This document shows, in pieces, positions 1 to 8,584 of a stretch of 64,000 nucleotides of DNA. A program made the translations under genes and the position numbers. Numbering within the stretch: position 1 is the first letter of the stretch; every line of letters begins with the position of its first letter. The notes under the pieces were generated by a model. That model was given only the letters and a program-made list of their open reading frames with translations. It did not search any database and was not told the origin of the DNA. Location of the stretch: the NCBI GenBank assembly GCA_019307815.1, contig JAFDIV010000004.1, positions 110,207 through 174,206 of the forward strand, in the 5' to 3' direction. The DNA comes from Deltaproteobacteria bacterium. Its GTDB lineage: Bacteria; Desulfobacterota; DSM-4660; Desulfatiglandales; Desulfatiglandaceae.

Positions 1-1087
1 CAGTAACCTGATTCAGGGCGTCATTCATATTTTCCATAACCATATTGATGTTCTGTTTCATCTTTTCAAATGCACCGTGGTATTGACGCTCTAACCTCTG
101 GGTAAGATCTCTGTTGGCAGCTGCCTGCAACACCCTTCCTCCGTCCTCCTCAATGAGCCCTCGCAGCGCATCAATAAGTCCATTAATATTGTTCTTGATC
201 TCGTTAAAGTCTCCTTTGTACTCGTCTGTGATCTCCTCAGGAATATCTCCCTTGGAGATCCGATCTATATATTCTGCTGCTACATTAAGGGGACCAATCA
301 CCGCATCCAACACCTCGTTGAGCCCATGGACCATGCCGGCTATATCCCCCTTGAATCGACTTGCATCCCCCCTAGCATCCAGCTTGCCATTGACAGCATC
401 AGCCTTGAGCTGCTCTAACACCTCTTGGACCCCCTGAAGCTGCTCTCCAAGCTCATTGCAGGCCACCTTGAGAACTTCATAGTCGCCCTTATAATCATTG
501 ACGACCCGCGCTTTGAGATCGCCTGCAGCCATCTTGTCCAGCACTGAGCCAACATCCCTCATGGGCACCACTATCCCCTCTGCAGTCTGGTTAAGACCCT
601 GTACAATGGTGGACCAAGCCCCGTTGAAACGGGAAACATCCGCACGTGTGTCCAGCTCACCGTTGGCTGCGGCCTTCTCCATCCTGGCTGCTTCATTGAT
701 CAAGTCGTTCAGCGCATCAATAAGTCCATTAATATTATTCTTGATCTCGTTAAAGTCTCCTTCGTACTCATCCGTAATCTTCTCAGGAATATCTCCTTTG
801 GAGATACGGTCAACGTACTCGTCTGTTAGGTTGATAGGCTGAACAAGGGCATCGATCATCTCGTTGATACCTTCAAGGATCTTTCGATTTGTGCCAGTTA
901 CCGCATTCACGTCCGCCCTTGCATCCAAACGGCCTGCCCTTATTGACTCCAATAAACCTTCAAATTCTTCGAATAATCTGCCGTTTCCATTTGAGCCTTT
1001 TTTGCTTCTTGTCTTTTTTGCTTGGCTTTGCTCAATGGAATCACCAGATGCAATCCCCATTCCCATGTCCTCGCTTTTCTTTCTCAT
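1..1087 (-). CDS. Methyl-accepting chemotaxis-type protein with stacked HAMP domains (C-terminus off window)
   Basis: The protein starts at ATG 1087-1085 behind a GGAGG-type ribosome site and runs off the left edge, so only about 362 residues are visible. There is no signal peptide or membrane segment in the visible part, which starts with a lysine/serine-rich tail. The rest is a chain of HAMP-like units, recognisable by a motif of the form RISKGDIPE-ITDEY-GDFNEIKNNINGL that occurs twice, 182 residues apart. Poly-HAMP arrays of this kind sit before the signalling domain of soluble chemoreceptors. The signalling and methylation domain would lie beyond the window. It follows cheW and a receiver-kinase gene in one operon, which supports a receptor role. 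A poly-HAMP histidine kinase is the main alternative. Confidence 0.75.
   Translation of the reverse strand, partial: MRKKSEDMGMGIASGDSIEQSQAKKTRSKKGSNGNGRLFEEFEGLLESIRAGRLDARADVNAVTGTNRKILEGINEMIDALVQPINLTDEYVDRISKGDIPEKITDEYEGDFNEIKNNINGLIDALNDLINEAARMEKAAANGELDTRADVSRFNGAWSTIVQGLNQTAEGIVVPMRDVGSVLDKMAAGDLKARVVNDYKGDYEVLKVACNELGEQLQGVQEVLEQLKADAVNGKLDARGDASRFKGDIAGMVHGLNEVLDAVIGPLNVAAEYIDRISKGDIPEEITDEYKGDFNEIKNNINGLIDALRGLIEEDGGRVLQAAANRDLTQRLERQYHGAFEKMKQNINMVMENMNDALNQVT
165..815 (-). repeat. Internal duplication inside the poly-HAMP gene
   Basis: About 105 bases at 165-269 and at 711-815 are nearly the same at DNA level, 546 bases (182 codons) apart in the same frame. Most differences are single-base changes. 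The repeat encodes the core of a HAMP unit. It fits a fairly recent in-gene duplication that lengthened the HAMP stack. Confidence 0.8.
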
Positions 1088-1154
1088 TTTTTTATTCCTC
1101 CCTTCTCCTTCGTTTATTTTTTGAGGCATATCTAAACCTCTCTAGGCTTTTCCA

Positions 1155-1691
1155 TTACGCATCTCCCTCTAAAATGCGCATCTCGCTGCTCCTCAGGCTC
1201 TCTCCCTCCTTGACCCCCAAAACCTTGTTGATATCAAGAAGGATCTTCACTCCGCCATCGGTCTTGGCCATAGCGCTTATGAATTCCGTGTCCACCATAC
1301 CACTAAAGGAAGGGGCTTCCTCTGTCTCTTCTGTCTTGATGTTCACCACCTCTGACACCGAATCCACTACCACCCCTATGGTTTCAGTGACCCCATTTTT
1401 GTTTGCTTCCACAACCACGATACACGTCTGAGGGGTGTATTCCTTTTCCTCCATGCCGAATCTCAGTCTCAGGTCTACCACAGGAATGACTTTGCCCCGC
1501 AGGTTGATAACACCCTTGAAAAAAGTGGGTGTTCGGGGCACTGAGGTGATTGGCATCATCCCGATAATTTCCTTAACCTGGAGGATTTCAATCCCATAGT
1601 CTTCGCCAGCCAGTGTAAAAGTAAGGTATTTGCGCTCCCTTTCACCAATCTCACTATTGGAATAACCCTTAATTTCAGTTACCTGTCCCAT
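1155..1691 (-). CDS. cheW: CheW chemotaxis coupling protein
   Basis: This is a 178-residue CheW-domain protein. CheW links chemoreceptors to the CheA kinase in the cytoplasm. Visible hallmarks are LTFTLAGEDYGIEILQVKEI near the N-terminus, the segment VPRTPTFFKGVINLRGKVIP, and VVVDSVSEVV. The reading frame is open further upstream, but ATG 1691 has an ideal AAGGAGGG site and lies just after the stop of the upstream receiver-kinase gene (1710-1708), so I take it as the start. It lies between the kinase gene and the poly-HAMP receptor gene on the same strand. Together they form a signalling operon. No CheA is visible in the window. Confidence 0.93.
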   Translation of the reverse strand: MGQVTEIKGYSNSEIGERERKYLTFTLAGEDYGIEILQVKEIIGMMPITSVPRTPTFFKGVINLRGKVIPVVDLRLRFGMEEKEYTPQTCIVVVEANKNGVTETIGVVVDSVSEVVNIKTEETEEAPSFSGMVDTEFISAMAKTDGGVKILLDINKVLGVKEGESLRSSEMRILEGDA

Positions 1692-1707
1692 TTCACCCTC
1701 CTTCATC

Positions 1708-2754
1708 TCATTCTGTTTCAAGGGGTAAATCAATCCTAAATATTGTCCCTTTTCCAACCTTGCTCTTGACCTCTATTCTCCCATTCATACTTTCCACGAT
1801 GTCCTTTACAACCGCCAGACCAAGTCCGTTTCCCTCTTTTTTGTCTGTAAAAAAGGGCTTGAAGATGGTGTCCAGCCGATTTTCGGGAATCCCACACCCT
1901 GTATCACTTATGTAAACTGAAATGTAATTAGGAGTGCGTAATTCGGTCTTTACTATTATGCGTTTGTGGGCCTTTTCCTCCAACGCATCTATTGCATTCA
2001 TGACAAGATTTTTAAACAGTTGCTCTATAGCAAATCTACTGCCTACCACCTGTACCTCTTTCTGAATAAATTCCTTGCCTACCTCAATGCCCTTGAACCT
2101 CACAAGACCATAAAAGCTGTCAATGGTCTCGTTCAGAACGGCATGAATCTCCACGCCTCCTTCCTTGACCTCGGTATTAAATGGCTTTCTCATATCCAGG
2201 ATATTCCTGTTTATCTCACCTATTCTGTGGACAGCATCGAGAATACCCTCGAAACATCGCCTAACAGTCTCTGTATCGTTTAGCTCAAGCATTCCCAACT
2301 CGGCTGCTCCGGTAATAGACATGAGAGGGTTGTTTATTTGGTGGACAATCTTAGGCACAAGCCGGAAAAACCAACTAACGTTCATACCCCTCACGGTCTG
2401 GATCGTGACCCTTTTTATCTCCATCTCAAGCTGATCAAGCGTAAAAGGCTTCTCAAGAAATCCATCACATTTATTATGCAGGGCCTCAATCGCAATATCC
2501 TTATCTGCATAAGCCGTCATCATAATTACAGGGACATGGGGCCTCTTCTGTCTTACTGCCTTTAAAAGTTCCACGCCATCCATACCGGGCATTAGATAGT
2601 CTGTGAGAACGAGATGAATGCTTTCCTGCCGGTCTATAAACCCGAGCGCTTGAGTGGCACTTGTACTCTCCAATACCCTGAACCCCTTAGACCTGAGCGC
2701 AATGCTCAGGCTTTGGAGATCTTGTTTTTCGTCATCAACAATCAGCACCCTCAT
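1708..2754 (-). CDS. Receiver domain fused to histidine kinase
   Basis: This 348-residue soluble protein has an N-terminal receiver domain (residues 1-120: acidic DDE at 7-9, phospho-acceptor D52 in LTDYLMPGMDG, K102 in EKPF). A histidine kinase follows, with H138 in the box VHQINNPLMS and an ATPase domain with N, D-G-G and GNGLGL boxes. No membrane segment is seen, so it is a cytoplasmic kinase that is itself switched by phosphorylation. It is the first gene of an operon with cheW and the poly-HAMP receptor, behind a sigma-54-type promoter at 2914-2899. The order receiver-then-kinase suggests it relays a signal from the neighbouring PAS kinase. That link is inferred from position only. Confidence 0.9.
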   Translation of the reverse strand: MRVLIVDDEKQDLQSLSIALRSKGFRVLESTSATQALGFIDRQESIHLVLTDYLMPGMDGVELLKAVRQKRPHVPVIMMTAYADKDIAIEALHNKCDGFLEKPFTLDQLEMEIKRVTIQTVRGMNVSWFFRLVPKIVHQINNPLMSITGAAELGMLELNDTETVRRCFEGILDAVHRIGEINRNILDMRKPFNTEVKEGGVEIHAVLNETIDSFYGLVRFKGIEVGKEFIQKEVQVVGSRFAIEQLFKNLVMNAIDALEEKAHKRIIVKTELRTPNYISVYISDTGCGIPENRLDTIFKPFFTDKKEGNGLGLAVVKDIVESMNGRIEVKSKVGKGTIFRIDLPLETE

Positions 2755-3148
2755 GGGTTGTCCCTTTGTATCCCTTGACGCCCGAGAACAATTCCCCTCC
2801 CCCTGACTTTTCCTTGCAAAGTGAAAGCGCCCTAATTATTTTCTTTCCGCCCACTTTCAAGGAGGCCGGAAAGAGAGGGGAATTTGTCATGAGCCTGCTG
2901 CCAATTTTGTGCCAATATGTAGCAATCCGCTTAAATCATTGATATTAGAATGGATACCTTGAAACGGCAGATAAAGATAAATTTGGCAAATGGTGGTATA
3001 TCTTGTAGCAGGAGTTTGTCGCTGAGAGGTTGAAAAACCCCGTGGGGCAAGGGCATGGAGGCCTTGTTACAGATTGGACCGGTTGTTATGCTTTATAACA
3101 CCCTTTGTTTCCCCATAAGGGAAGGGCCAAAGGGTCGGGCAGGTATGT
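2755..3148. other. Intergenic region, 394 bases, regulatory
   Basis: No gene is visible here. It holds the sigma-54-type promoter at 2914-2899. A small hairpin lies at 3084-3100 (arms TGTTAT and ATAACA), close to the 3' end of the NtrC-type gene. A GGGG/CCCC hairpin near 3037-3048 may add to its termination. The remaining 100-150 bases upstream of the promoter are where enhancer sites for an NtrC-type activator would be expected. I could not pick out a clear palindromic pair there. Confidence 0.5.
2899..2914 (-). promoter_or_regulatory. Sigma-54-type -24/-12 promoter
   Basis: On the minus strand the site reads TGGCAC-N5-TGGCA, with GG and GC separated by exactly ten bases, as sigma-54 promoters require. 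One base of the -12 box departs from TTGC. It lies about 145 bases before the start of the receiver-kinase gene (2754), just downstream of an NtrC-type activator gene (3149-4594). Confidence 0.6.
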
Positions 3149-4594
3149 TTATTCGGATGATGGTCTGACGTTGGAGCTTTGCATTGTCTTCAGATTCCTT
3201 GCTAAACGCTGCCGCGATATCCCCAGCATCTGTGCCGCCATAGATTGATTGCCCCTGGTGCGCTTCATCGCCTCGGAAATAAGCAGTCGGGTAGCTTCTT
3301 CGATGGTAGGTAAATGCTTACCTGAGAGAAAGCTTAGACCAGGACTCATGGCATGGTGCGAATAGACCGCTGCACCTGATTTACCACTCCCTTCCATACG
3401 CATTTTGAATCGCTTCATTGAGAGGATTTTTGATCGATGGGCCCCCACGGCATCGTACACCATTGTGCGTAGCTCCCTTATATTGCCAGGAAAGGAGTAA
3501 TTATTCAGGAGCAAGAGCAACTCATCCGGATATGCTGGCTTGGCCTTGCCAAGGTCTTCCGCAGCTTGTTCCAGGAAATGATCTAAGAGCAAAGGTAGAT
3601 CATCTAATCGCTCACGCAATGGGGGAATATGAATATGATGTGTACAAAGCCGATAGTAGAGGTCCTTTCGAAAAACTCCAGAATCCCGGAGACCTTTCAG
3701 ATCCCTATTTGTAGTCACGATAATGCGAGCATTACACGTCTTGGCCAAATCTGATCCTAAAGGGTAGTATTCGCCCTCTTGTAACAACCTGAGTAGCTTT
3801 ATCTGAGAATGGGGATTCAAATCACCAACCTCATCTAACAAGAGAGTTCCGCCATCCGCACGATCCACCATTCCCTTTCGAGTCCCCTCAGCACCAGTGT
3901 AAGCTCCTTTTACATGGCCAAACAGGGTATCTGAAAAGATATTGTCATCCAAACCTGCCACATTCACCCCAATAAATTCACCTATCCTTCCGCTTAACCT
4001 GTGTATCGCTCTGGCCATCAGTTCCTTGCCGACACCCGTCTCGCCTGTAATGAGAACCGGTTCGGGACTGGGAGCAATGCATTCGGCATAGCGGAAAAGG
4101 GAAAGCATGATATGATTCCTCGTAATAATGTCAGAAAAGGCATCTGACCGTTCAATGTCCTTGTCAATGAGGCTTTGTCTCAGAACTTGCACCTGGCTCC
4201 GCAACTCTCTAAGTTCTATAGCCCTCTTAACCCCCGAGACCAGACGGCTCTTCTCCACTGGCTTTACCATGTAATCAAAAGCCTTCGCCTTCATGCACTT
4301 GACCGCCGTCTCTATTTCCGTGTTTCCGGTTACAATTATTACAGGTATATGTGGATATTCCCCAGTGATTCGCGACAGTAACTCCTCTCCAGAGATGTAA
4401 GGCATGGTAAGGTCAAGTAGTATCAGCTCTGGCTCTTGGCGGGAGAGTAGTCCTTCAACATCTCGGGAGTCCTGGCAAGTCAATATGTTATTGACGCTCT
4501 CTGAACGAAGAGCGATACTGAAACTTCTCAAAATTTCCTTTTCATCATCTACGATTAAAACAGGGTTCAATGGAAAAAGGCCTTTTTGGTTCAT
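3149..4594 (-). CDS. NtrC-family sigma-54-dependent response regulator
   Basis: This 481-residue protein has the full NtrC layout. Residues 1-130 are a receiver with phospho-acceptor D61 in LLDLTMP. The central AAA+ domain has Walker A GETGVGKE, the sigma-54 contact loop as GAYTGA (the F-to-Y variant) and Walker B GGTLLLDEVGDL. The C-terminus is a Fis-type helix-turn-helix (GNQSMAAQMLGISRQRLARNL). It activates transcription from sigma-54 promoters when phosphorylated. Its partner is most likely the PAS kinase encoded three bases upstream. The next gene downstream on the same strand begins behind a sigma-54-type promoter, an obvious candidate target; the pilin promoter at 56836-56821 is another possible one. 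Confidence 0.95.
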   Translation of the reverse strand: MNQKGLFPLNPVLIVDDEKEILRSFSIALRSESVNNILTCQDSRDVEGLLSRQEPELILLDLTMPYISGEELLSRITGEYPHIPVIIVTGNTEIETAVKCMKAKAFDYMVKPVEKSRLVSGVKRAIELRELRSQVQVLRQSLIDKDIERSDAFSDIITRNHIMLSLFRYAECIAPSPEPVLITGETGVGKELMARAIHRLSGRIGEFIGVNVAGLDDNIFSDTLFGHVKGAYTGAEGTRKGMVDRADGGTLLLDEVGDLNPHSQIKLLRLLQEGEYYPLGSDLAKTCNARIIVTTNRDLKGLRDSGVFRKDLYYRLCTHHIHIPPLRERLDDLPLLLDHFLEQAAEDLGKAKPAYPDELLLLLNNYSFPGNIRELRTMVYDAVGAHRSKILSMKRFKMRMEGSGKSGAAVYSHHAMSPGLSFLSGKHLPTIEEATRLLISEAMKRTRGNQSMAAQMLGISRQRLARNLKTMQSSNVRPSSE

Positions 4595-4597
4595 CCC

Positions 4598-6127
4598 TTA
4601 TCTCTCCATTAGGTTCCTAATTTCTTCTAAGAAATTGGAGAGCTTAAATGGCTTGACAACTATATGCCCAAAGCCCATATCCCGTAATTCCTCTACCTTG
4701 GAGGAATCTGCATAGCCCGTTACAATCAAAACTTTTATTTGGGACAGTTCGCTCCGGTCTTTGATCAATTTACATACCTCCACCCCATCCATGCCTGGCA
4801 TCATGATATCCAATACTAGGAGGTCGGGTGGATCCTGACCGATTTTAACACACGCCTCCACGCCATTGGAGACAGTCTCAACCCTAAACCCTCCACAGGC
4901 CTCAAGGGCCTCTCGCATACTATCTCTAAACGCCTCCTCATCATCTGCGATCAGAACCTTCACTCTCTTCTTTGACGCCTCCGTAGGCAGGACAACCCTA
5001 AATACGCTGCCTTCCCCTTTTTTACTCGAAACCAAAATTTCGCCTCCGTGATCCCTAACAATCTTTTCACTGACCGCAAGACCCAGGCCAGTTCCTTCCC
5101 CTGGCTGCTTGGTACTGAAAAAGGGGGCCATAATTTGTGCAATCACCTCTTGATCTATACCTTCCCCTTCATCAGCTACCTCAATCACCACAGCATCTTT
5201 TTCTTCATTATAATAGCTAGACACCTTAATTGCCTGGTCCTTATTTGTAAGGGCTTGACAGGCGTTCTGAATAAGGTTTATTATTATTTGTTCAAGCTTC
5301 TGCCTATTCCCCTTTAAAAGGGGTAACTTGGTACCATAGCAAACCTGGAAATTTTTGGTGGACCTTTTGATCATATTATTCAAGAGAGTTATTGCGCTTT
5401 TGATAACATCATTAATGTTCACAGGCCCGTTCATCTCACCCCCATTAAGACGCGCGTAGTTTCTTAGATCCTCCACAATCCGCTGGATCCGCCTGCTCCC
5501 TTCTTCAATACCGGATAATAAGTGGGGAATCTCTTGTCTTATTTCGTTATAAGGGAGCCCTGCTATTGTGAAGTCTCTATCCCGTTGGTAATACTGATCT
5601 AATATGGGAATGGCGTCATTCCAGGCCTCTTTCAAAATAGGAGTGTTAAGCATAATGAAATTGTTAGGGTTATTAATTTCATGAGCAACCCCTGAAACCA
5701 GGACACCCAGAGAAATCATCTTGTCGGCATGCACTAGCTCTTTCTGGATATACCATTCCCTCTGAGCTAGCCCGCTCATATCTCTTACTACCCCTATCAG
5801 CCCAATAACTTCATCATCATGGATTAAAGGGGCGGCAGTAAGTTCTACCCTTTTTCTCGCTCCATCCTTTGAAATAAATTCATACCTAGGTGAAGATACA
5901 TATTCTCCTTCCAGCACTCGCATTAAATCCGATTGAAAAGCGGGAACGTATTCCGGGGCCAAGATTCCCAGGTCCATAAACTTATGGCCTACAAGCTCTT
6001 CGGGCCTGTACCCCAACATCTTTTCTATAGATGGAGACACGGTCATAATTGTCAGGTCAGTTTTTACAGAATAGATTACATCTATTATTTCTGTTACTTG
6101 TAACTCACTTATTCCTGTGCGAGGCAT
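4598..6127 (-). CDS. PAS histidine kinase with C-terminal receiver
   Basis: This is a hybrid kinase of about 509 residues. It has an N-terminal PAS domain (TVSPSIEKMLGYRPEELVG), a HisKA box VSGVAHEINNPNNFIMLN, an HATPase domain with the GEGTGLGLAVSEKIV box, and a receiver domain over about the last 120 residues (DLLVLDIMMPGMDG). No transmembrane helix is seen. ATG 6127 has AGGAGAGG seven bases upstream and is preferred over the TTG two codons earlier. The stop lies three bases before the NtrC-type gene, so the two form one transcription unit and very likely one phosphorelay. The signal sensed by the PAS domain cannot be told from sequence. Confidence 0.92.
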   Translation of the reverse strand: MPRTGISELQVTEIIDVIYSVKTDLTIMTVSPSIEKMLGYRPEELVGHKFMDLGILAPEYVPAFQSDLMRVLEGEYVSSPRYEFISKDGARKRVELTAAPLIHDDEVIGLIGVVRDMSGLAQREWYIQKELVHADKMISLGVLVSGVAHEINNPNNFIMLNTPILKEAWNDAIPILDQYYQRDRDFTIAGLPYNEIRQEIPHLLSGIEEGSRRIQRIVEDLRNYARLNGGEMNGPVNINDVIKSAITLLNNMIKRSTKNFQVCYGTKLPLLKGNRQKLEQIIINLIQNACQALTNKDQAIKVSSYYNEEKDAVVIEVADEGEGIDQEVIAQIMAPFFSTKQPGEGTGLGLAVSEKIVRDHGGEILVSSKKGEGSVFRVVLPTEASKKRVKVLIADDEEAFRDSMREALEACGGFRVETVSNGVEACVKIGQDPPDLLVLDIMMPGMDGVEVCKLIKDRSELSQIKVLIVTGYADSSKVEELRDMGFGHIVVKPFKLSNFLEEIRNLMER

Positions 6128-6133
6128 TACCAA

Positions 6134-6701
6134 TCCTCTCCTCCTATGCCATGCCAGGTTGCTCGCTTTATTTGGGATACTTGGATATGAAACAAGTTCG
6201 CCTTATCTTTGTCCACAGTATAAAACTAACCATGGTATACCTCATTCTAAAAATTGAAACTTCATGGCCGTTGATCCAATGCCATTGTGAAACCGGATCC
6301 AACTGTCTCCTATCTAAGTATTCCGAACTATTTGACAAAGACGAATAACCCCTCTCCTTCCATCCAAAGGAGAGAAATCTCCACGGCATGGATAGAGGTG
6401 ACGTGCGATTCTTTGTGAAATTTCTGAAGATTATAACCTCTTATTGAGGAAGGACAGAGATGTCAATCAGGAAAATCCTGATTTTTTTGTCAAATGCAAA
6501 AATTTGTTTAGAACCTAATATCTGGTTGAAATCCAAGTGAAAAACGAAATAACAAAGGAAACTATTTTTATAGAGGGTTCCTTAGATCTAGGGACTTAAC
6601 AAGTTGTCCTTACAACACTTAAAATTCGTATTATTACAGTTAGTTATATATATTTCAGCTGGTAAAATGGGATATTGAGGATCAAAAGGTGGGAAATTTG
6701 C
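6134..6701. other. Intergenic region, 568 bases
   Basis: The open frames here are short and lack ribosome sites or family features, so I see no protein gene. The region lies upstream of the PAS kinase operon and downstream of the NarL-type regulator. It contains an 8-bp hairpin at 6352-6374 without a T-tract, and a good plus-strand terminator at 6465-6488 that no plus-strand gene explains. The last 200 bases are AT-rich. Confidence 0.5.
6465..6488 (+). terminator. Orphan rho-independent terminator
   Basis: The arms AATCAGGA and TCCTGATT close a three-base loop, and the T run extends to 6488. It is oriented to stop plus-strand transcription, yet every gene from 1 to 8584 is on the minus strand. 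A small RNA transcribed from somewhere in 6134-6460 is one explanation. Confidence 0.6.
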
Positions 6702-7439
6702 TTAGGGAGTAATGATCTTTTTTCTGATCGCAAATCTAATAAGCTCCCCAACAGAATTTAACCCCATCTTTTGCATAATGTTATATTTGTGCGACTCCAC
6801 TGTCTTGGGGCTAATAAAAAGCAGCGATGCGATTTCTTTTGTGGATTTTCCCTCCGCAAGATGTCGAAATACCTCCTGCTCTCTCATACTCAGGTGTTCG
6901 AAAGGATCCTGACATCCGATCTTCTCCTCTATTTCACGTAGGTGCTCGCCTACTATATCAACGAATATCTTACTGAAATAGGTCGCCCCAGACACAATTA
7001 CCTTAATAGCTTGAACCAAGTCTGAATGAGGATCATCTTTTAATATATAGCCAGAGATTCCGATGCGCAAAAGCCGCGTAATATATTCCTTATCTGAGTA
7101 CATGCTAAAGATCAAAACTTTAGTTTCGGGAAATTGCCTCTTTATCCTGGCTGTAGCCTCGATCCCGTTCATAATAGGCATAGAAATGTCCATGATGACC
7201 ACATCCGGTTTTAGGCTTTCGACCAGTTTTACGGCTCTTGCGCCATTAAGCGCTTCGCCTACTACATCAAATTCTTTCCAAGGCTCTAATATCCTCTTTA
7301 CCCCCTCTATAACAACCTTTTGGTCATCTACAACAATAAGCTTTGTCTTGGACACCTTACCAGGTTGCTGGATTCCCTCTGAACTCATATCTATCTCAGC
7401 GCGCACGCCCCGACTTCTCAAATCGGAATTTCTGCCCAT
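6702..7439 (-). CDS. NarL/FixJ-type response regulator
   Basis: This protein of up to 245 residues has a receiver domain (KLIVVDDQKVV; phospho-acceptor in VVIMDISMPIMNG) and a C-terminal LuxR-type helix-turn-helix (LSMREQEVFRHLAEGKSTKEIASLLFISPKTVESHK). Such proteins bind promoters once phosphorylated. ATG 7439 has an AGAGGAA site and overlaps the upstream kinase gene by 22 bases. ATG 7388 is possible and would remove 17 residues of unstructured N-terminus. The neighbour at 7418-8584 is its natural kinase partner, but that kinase lacks the usual phospho-histidine, so the phosphate source is uncertain. Confidence 0.93.
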   Translation of the reverse strand: MGRNSDLRSRGVRAEIDMSSEGIQQPGKVSKTKLIVVDDQKVVIEGVKRILEPWKEFDVVGEALNGARAVKLVESLKPDVVIMDISMPIMNGIEATARIKRQFPETKVLIFSMYSDKEYITRLLRIGISGYILKDDPHSDLVQAIKVIVSGATYFSKIFVDIVGEHLREIEEKIGCQDPFEHLSMREQEVFRHLAEGKSTKEIASLLFISPKTVESHKYNIMQKMGLNSVGELIRFAIRKKIITP

Positions 7440-8584
7440 ATCTGGGTTCCTCTTCCACGCCCGGAATCAAGAGAAAACCGCCCACCCACATGGATAGCTC
7501 GCTCTTGCATAAGAAGCAGGCCAAGCGCACCCTTCTCGTTTTCACTCCACTTATCTTCCTCAAACCCATCGCCATCATCCTCAATGCTCAGCAAGACACG
7601 GTCCTCCGCCCCTATTAAGTTAATAAATACCTTTGTCGCATTTGCGTGTTTAACCGCATTGGCAATCGCCTCCTGAGCAATCCGGTAAAGGGCCAACTCT
7701 TTGTCAGGCGGAATTATTCTAGGTACATCTTTGGTAAATAAGAGTACCTCAAGACCGCTGTTCCGGGCGGTCTCTTCAGCTAGGCCCTTGATAGCCGGGA
7801 CAATCCCAAGGGTATCAAGCATCCTGGGCCTTAACATATGGGCCCTCTCCTTAATTTCTCCCATTATCTTGGCCGTTCTCCGAATTGTGCTGCTGGCAAC
7901 CTCTCTCAGCTCAAATTGGGCTGGTTTCAATCTTCGCACTAGATCTTCAAGCTCCATTTTCAGGCCAGTAAGACTTTCAGCAAGCTGTTCACACACATCC
8001 GTGACCATATGCTGACGCTCCCGCTCAACCCACTCGATAAGCCTCATACATAGTGCCTTCCTTCTATCCTGGTCTCTCAAGAGCTTTTCATTACTTCTTT
8101 TCAGGGAATCATGACGTAGCTTCCGTTCGGTGATATCCATTGCTATCCCGTAAATGCCAATAAAATCCTTTGTGGTTGATGATCCAGTACAATCCTGTAA
8201 TCCGAACGAGTGAAGCTGAACGTATAAATACCAGAGCTCAAAGGTTTTGTACTCTCCTCCTTCCTTAATTCGGAATCGCAGCTCCCGTCCCCTTATAGAC
8301 TGGGATCCTCCTACTGTCTCAGGAGGGGACCATCTTATTTTTCTACGATCTCCTTCCCAGACTAAACTGCTAAAAGGTCTTCCTTCAAATTCAGATGGAG
8401 TGAAGCCTGTGAGCCTTTCCAATGCTCCACCAAGAAAGATGAAATTGCCTCGGGGATCCAATAAGTAGATGATACTAGGAGAAAACTCAACAAAGGCGCG
8501 ATATTTTTTCTCAGAGAGCTTCAATTTCTTTACAAGATCTGAGGTAGCCAAGCCTTCATCCGTCACACTAGACCTATTCCCCAT
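7418..8584 (-). CDS. PAS / HisKA_3-type sensor kinase with Cys in place of the phospho-His
   Basis: This 388-residue soluble protein has a PAS domain (about 25-155: SPSIIYLLDPRGNFIFLGG, ending in the PAC-like IYGIAMDITERK). A NarX-like dimerisation region (about 180-285) and an HATPase domain follow (EAIANAVKHANATKV, EDDGDGFEED, GALGLLLMQER). In this kinase family the phospho-acceptor lies in ER-x-R-I-A-x-E-L-H-D. Here the aligned stretch reads ERQHMVTDVCEQL, so C198 (codon TGT, 7993-7991) stands where H is expected. The surrounding helix is otherwise well conserved, which argues against a frameshift. It may act as a phosphatase, an ATP-bound switch or a partner of another kinase. Start: GGAGG six bases before ATG 8584. 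Confidence 0.88.
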   Translation of the reverse strand: MGNRSSVTDEGLATSDLVKKLKLSEKKYRAFVEFSPSIIYLLDPRGNFIFLGGALERLTGFTPSEFEGRPFSSLVWEGDRRKIRWSPPETVGGSQSIRGRELRFRIKEGGEYKTFELWYLYVQLHSFGLQDCTGSSTTKDFIGIYGIAMDITERKLRHDSLKRSNEKLLRDQDRRKALCMRLIEWVERERQHMVTDVCEQLAESLTGLKMELEDLVRRLKPAQFELREVASSTIRRTAKIMGEIKERAHMLRPRMLDTLGIVPAIKGLAEETARNSGLEVLLFTKDVPRIIPPDKELALYRIAQEAIANAVKHANATKVFINLIGAEDRVLLSIEDDGDGFEEDKWSENEKGALGLLLMQERAIHVGGRFSLDSGRGRGTQIWAEIPI

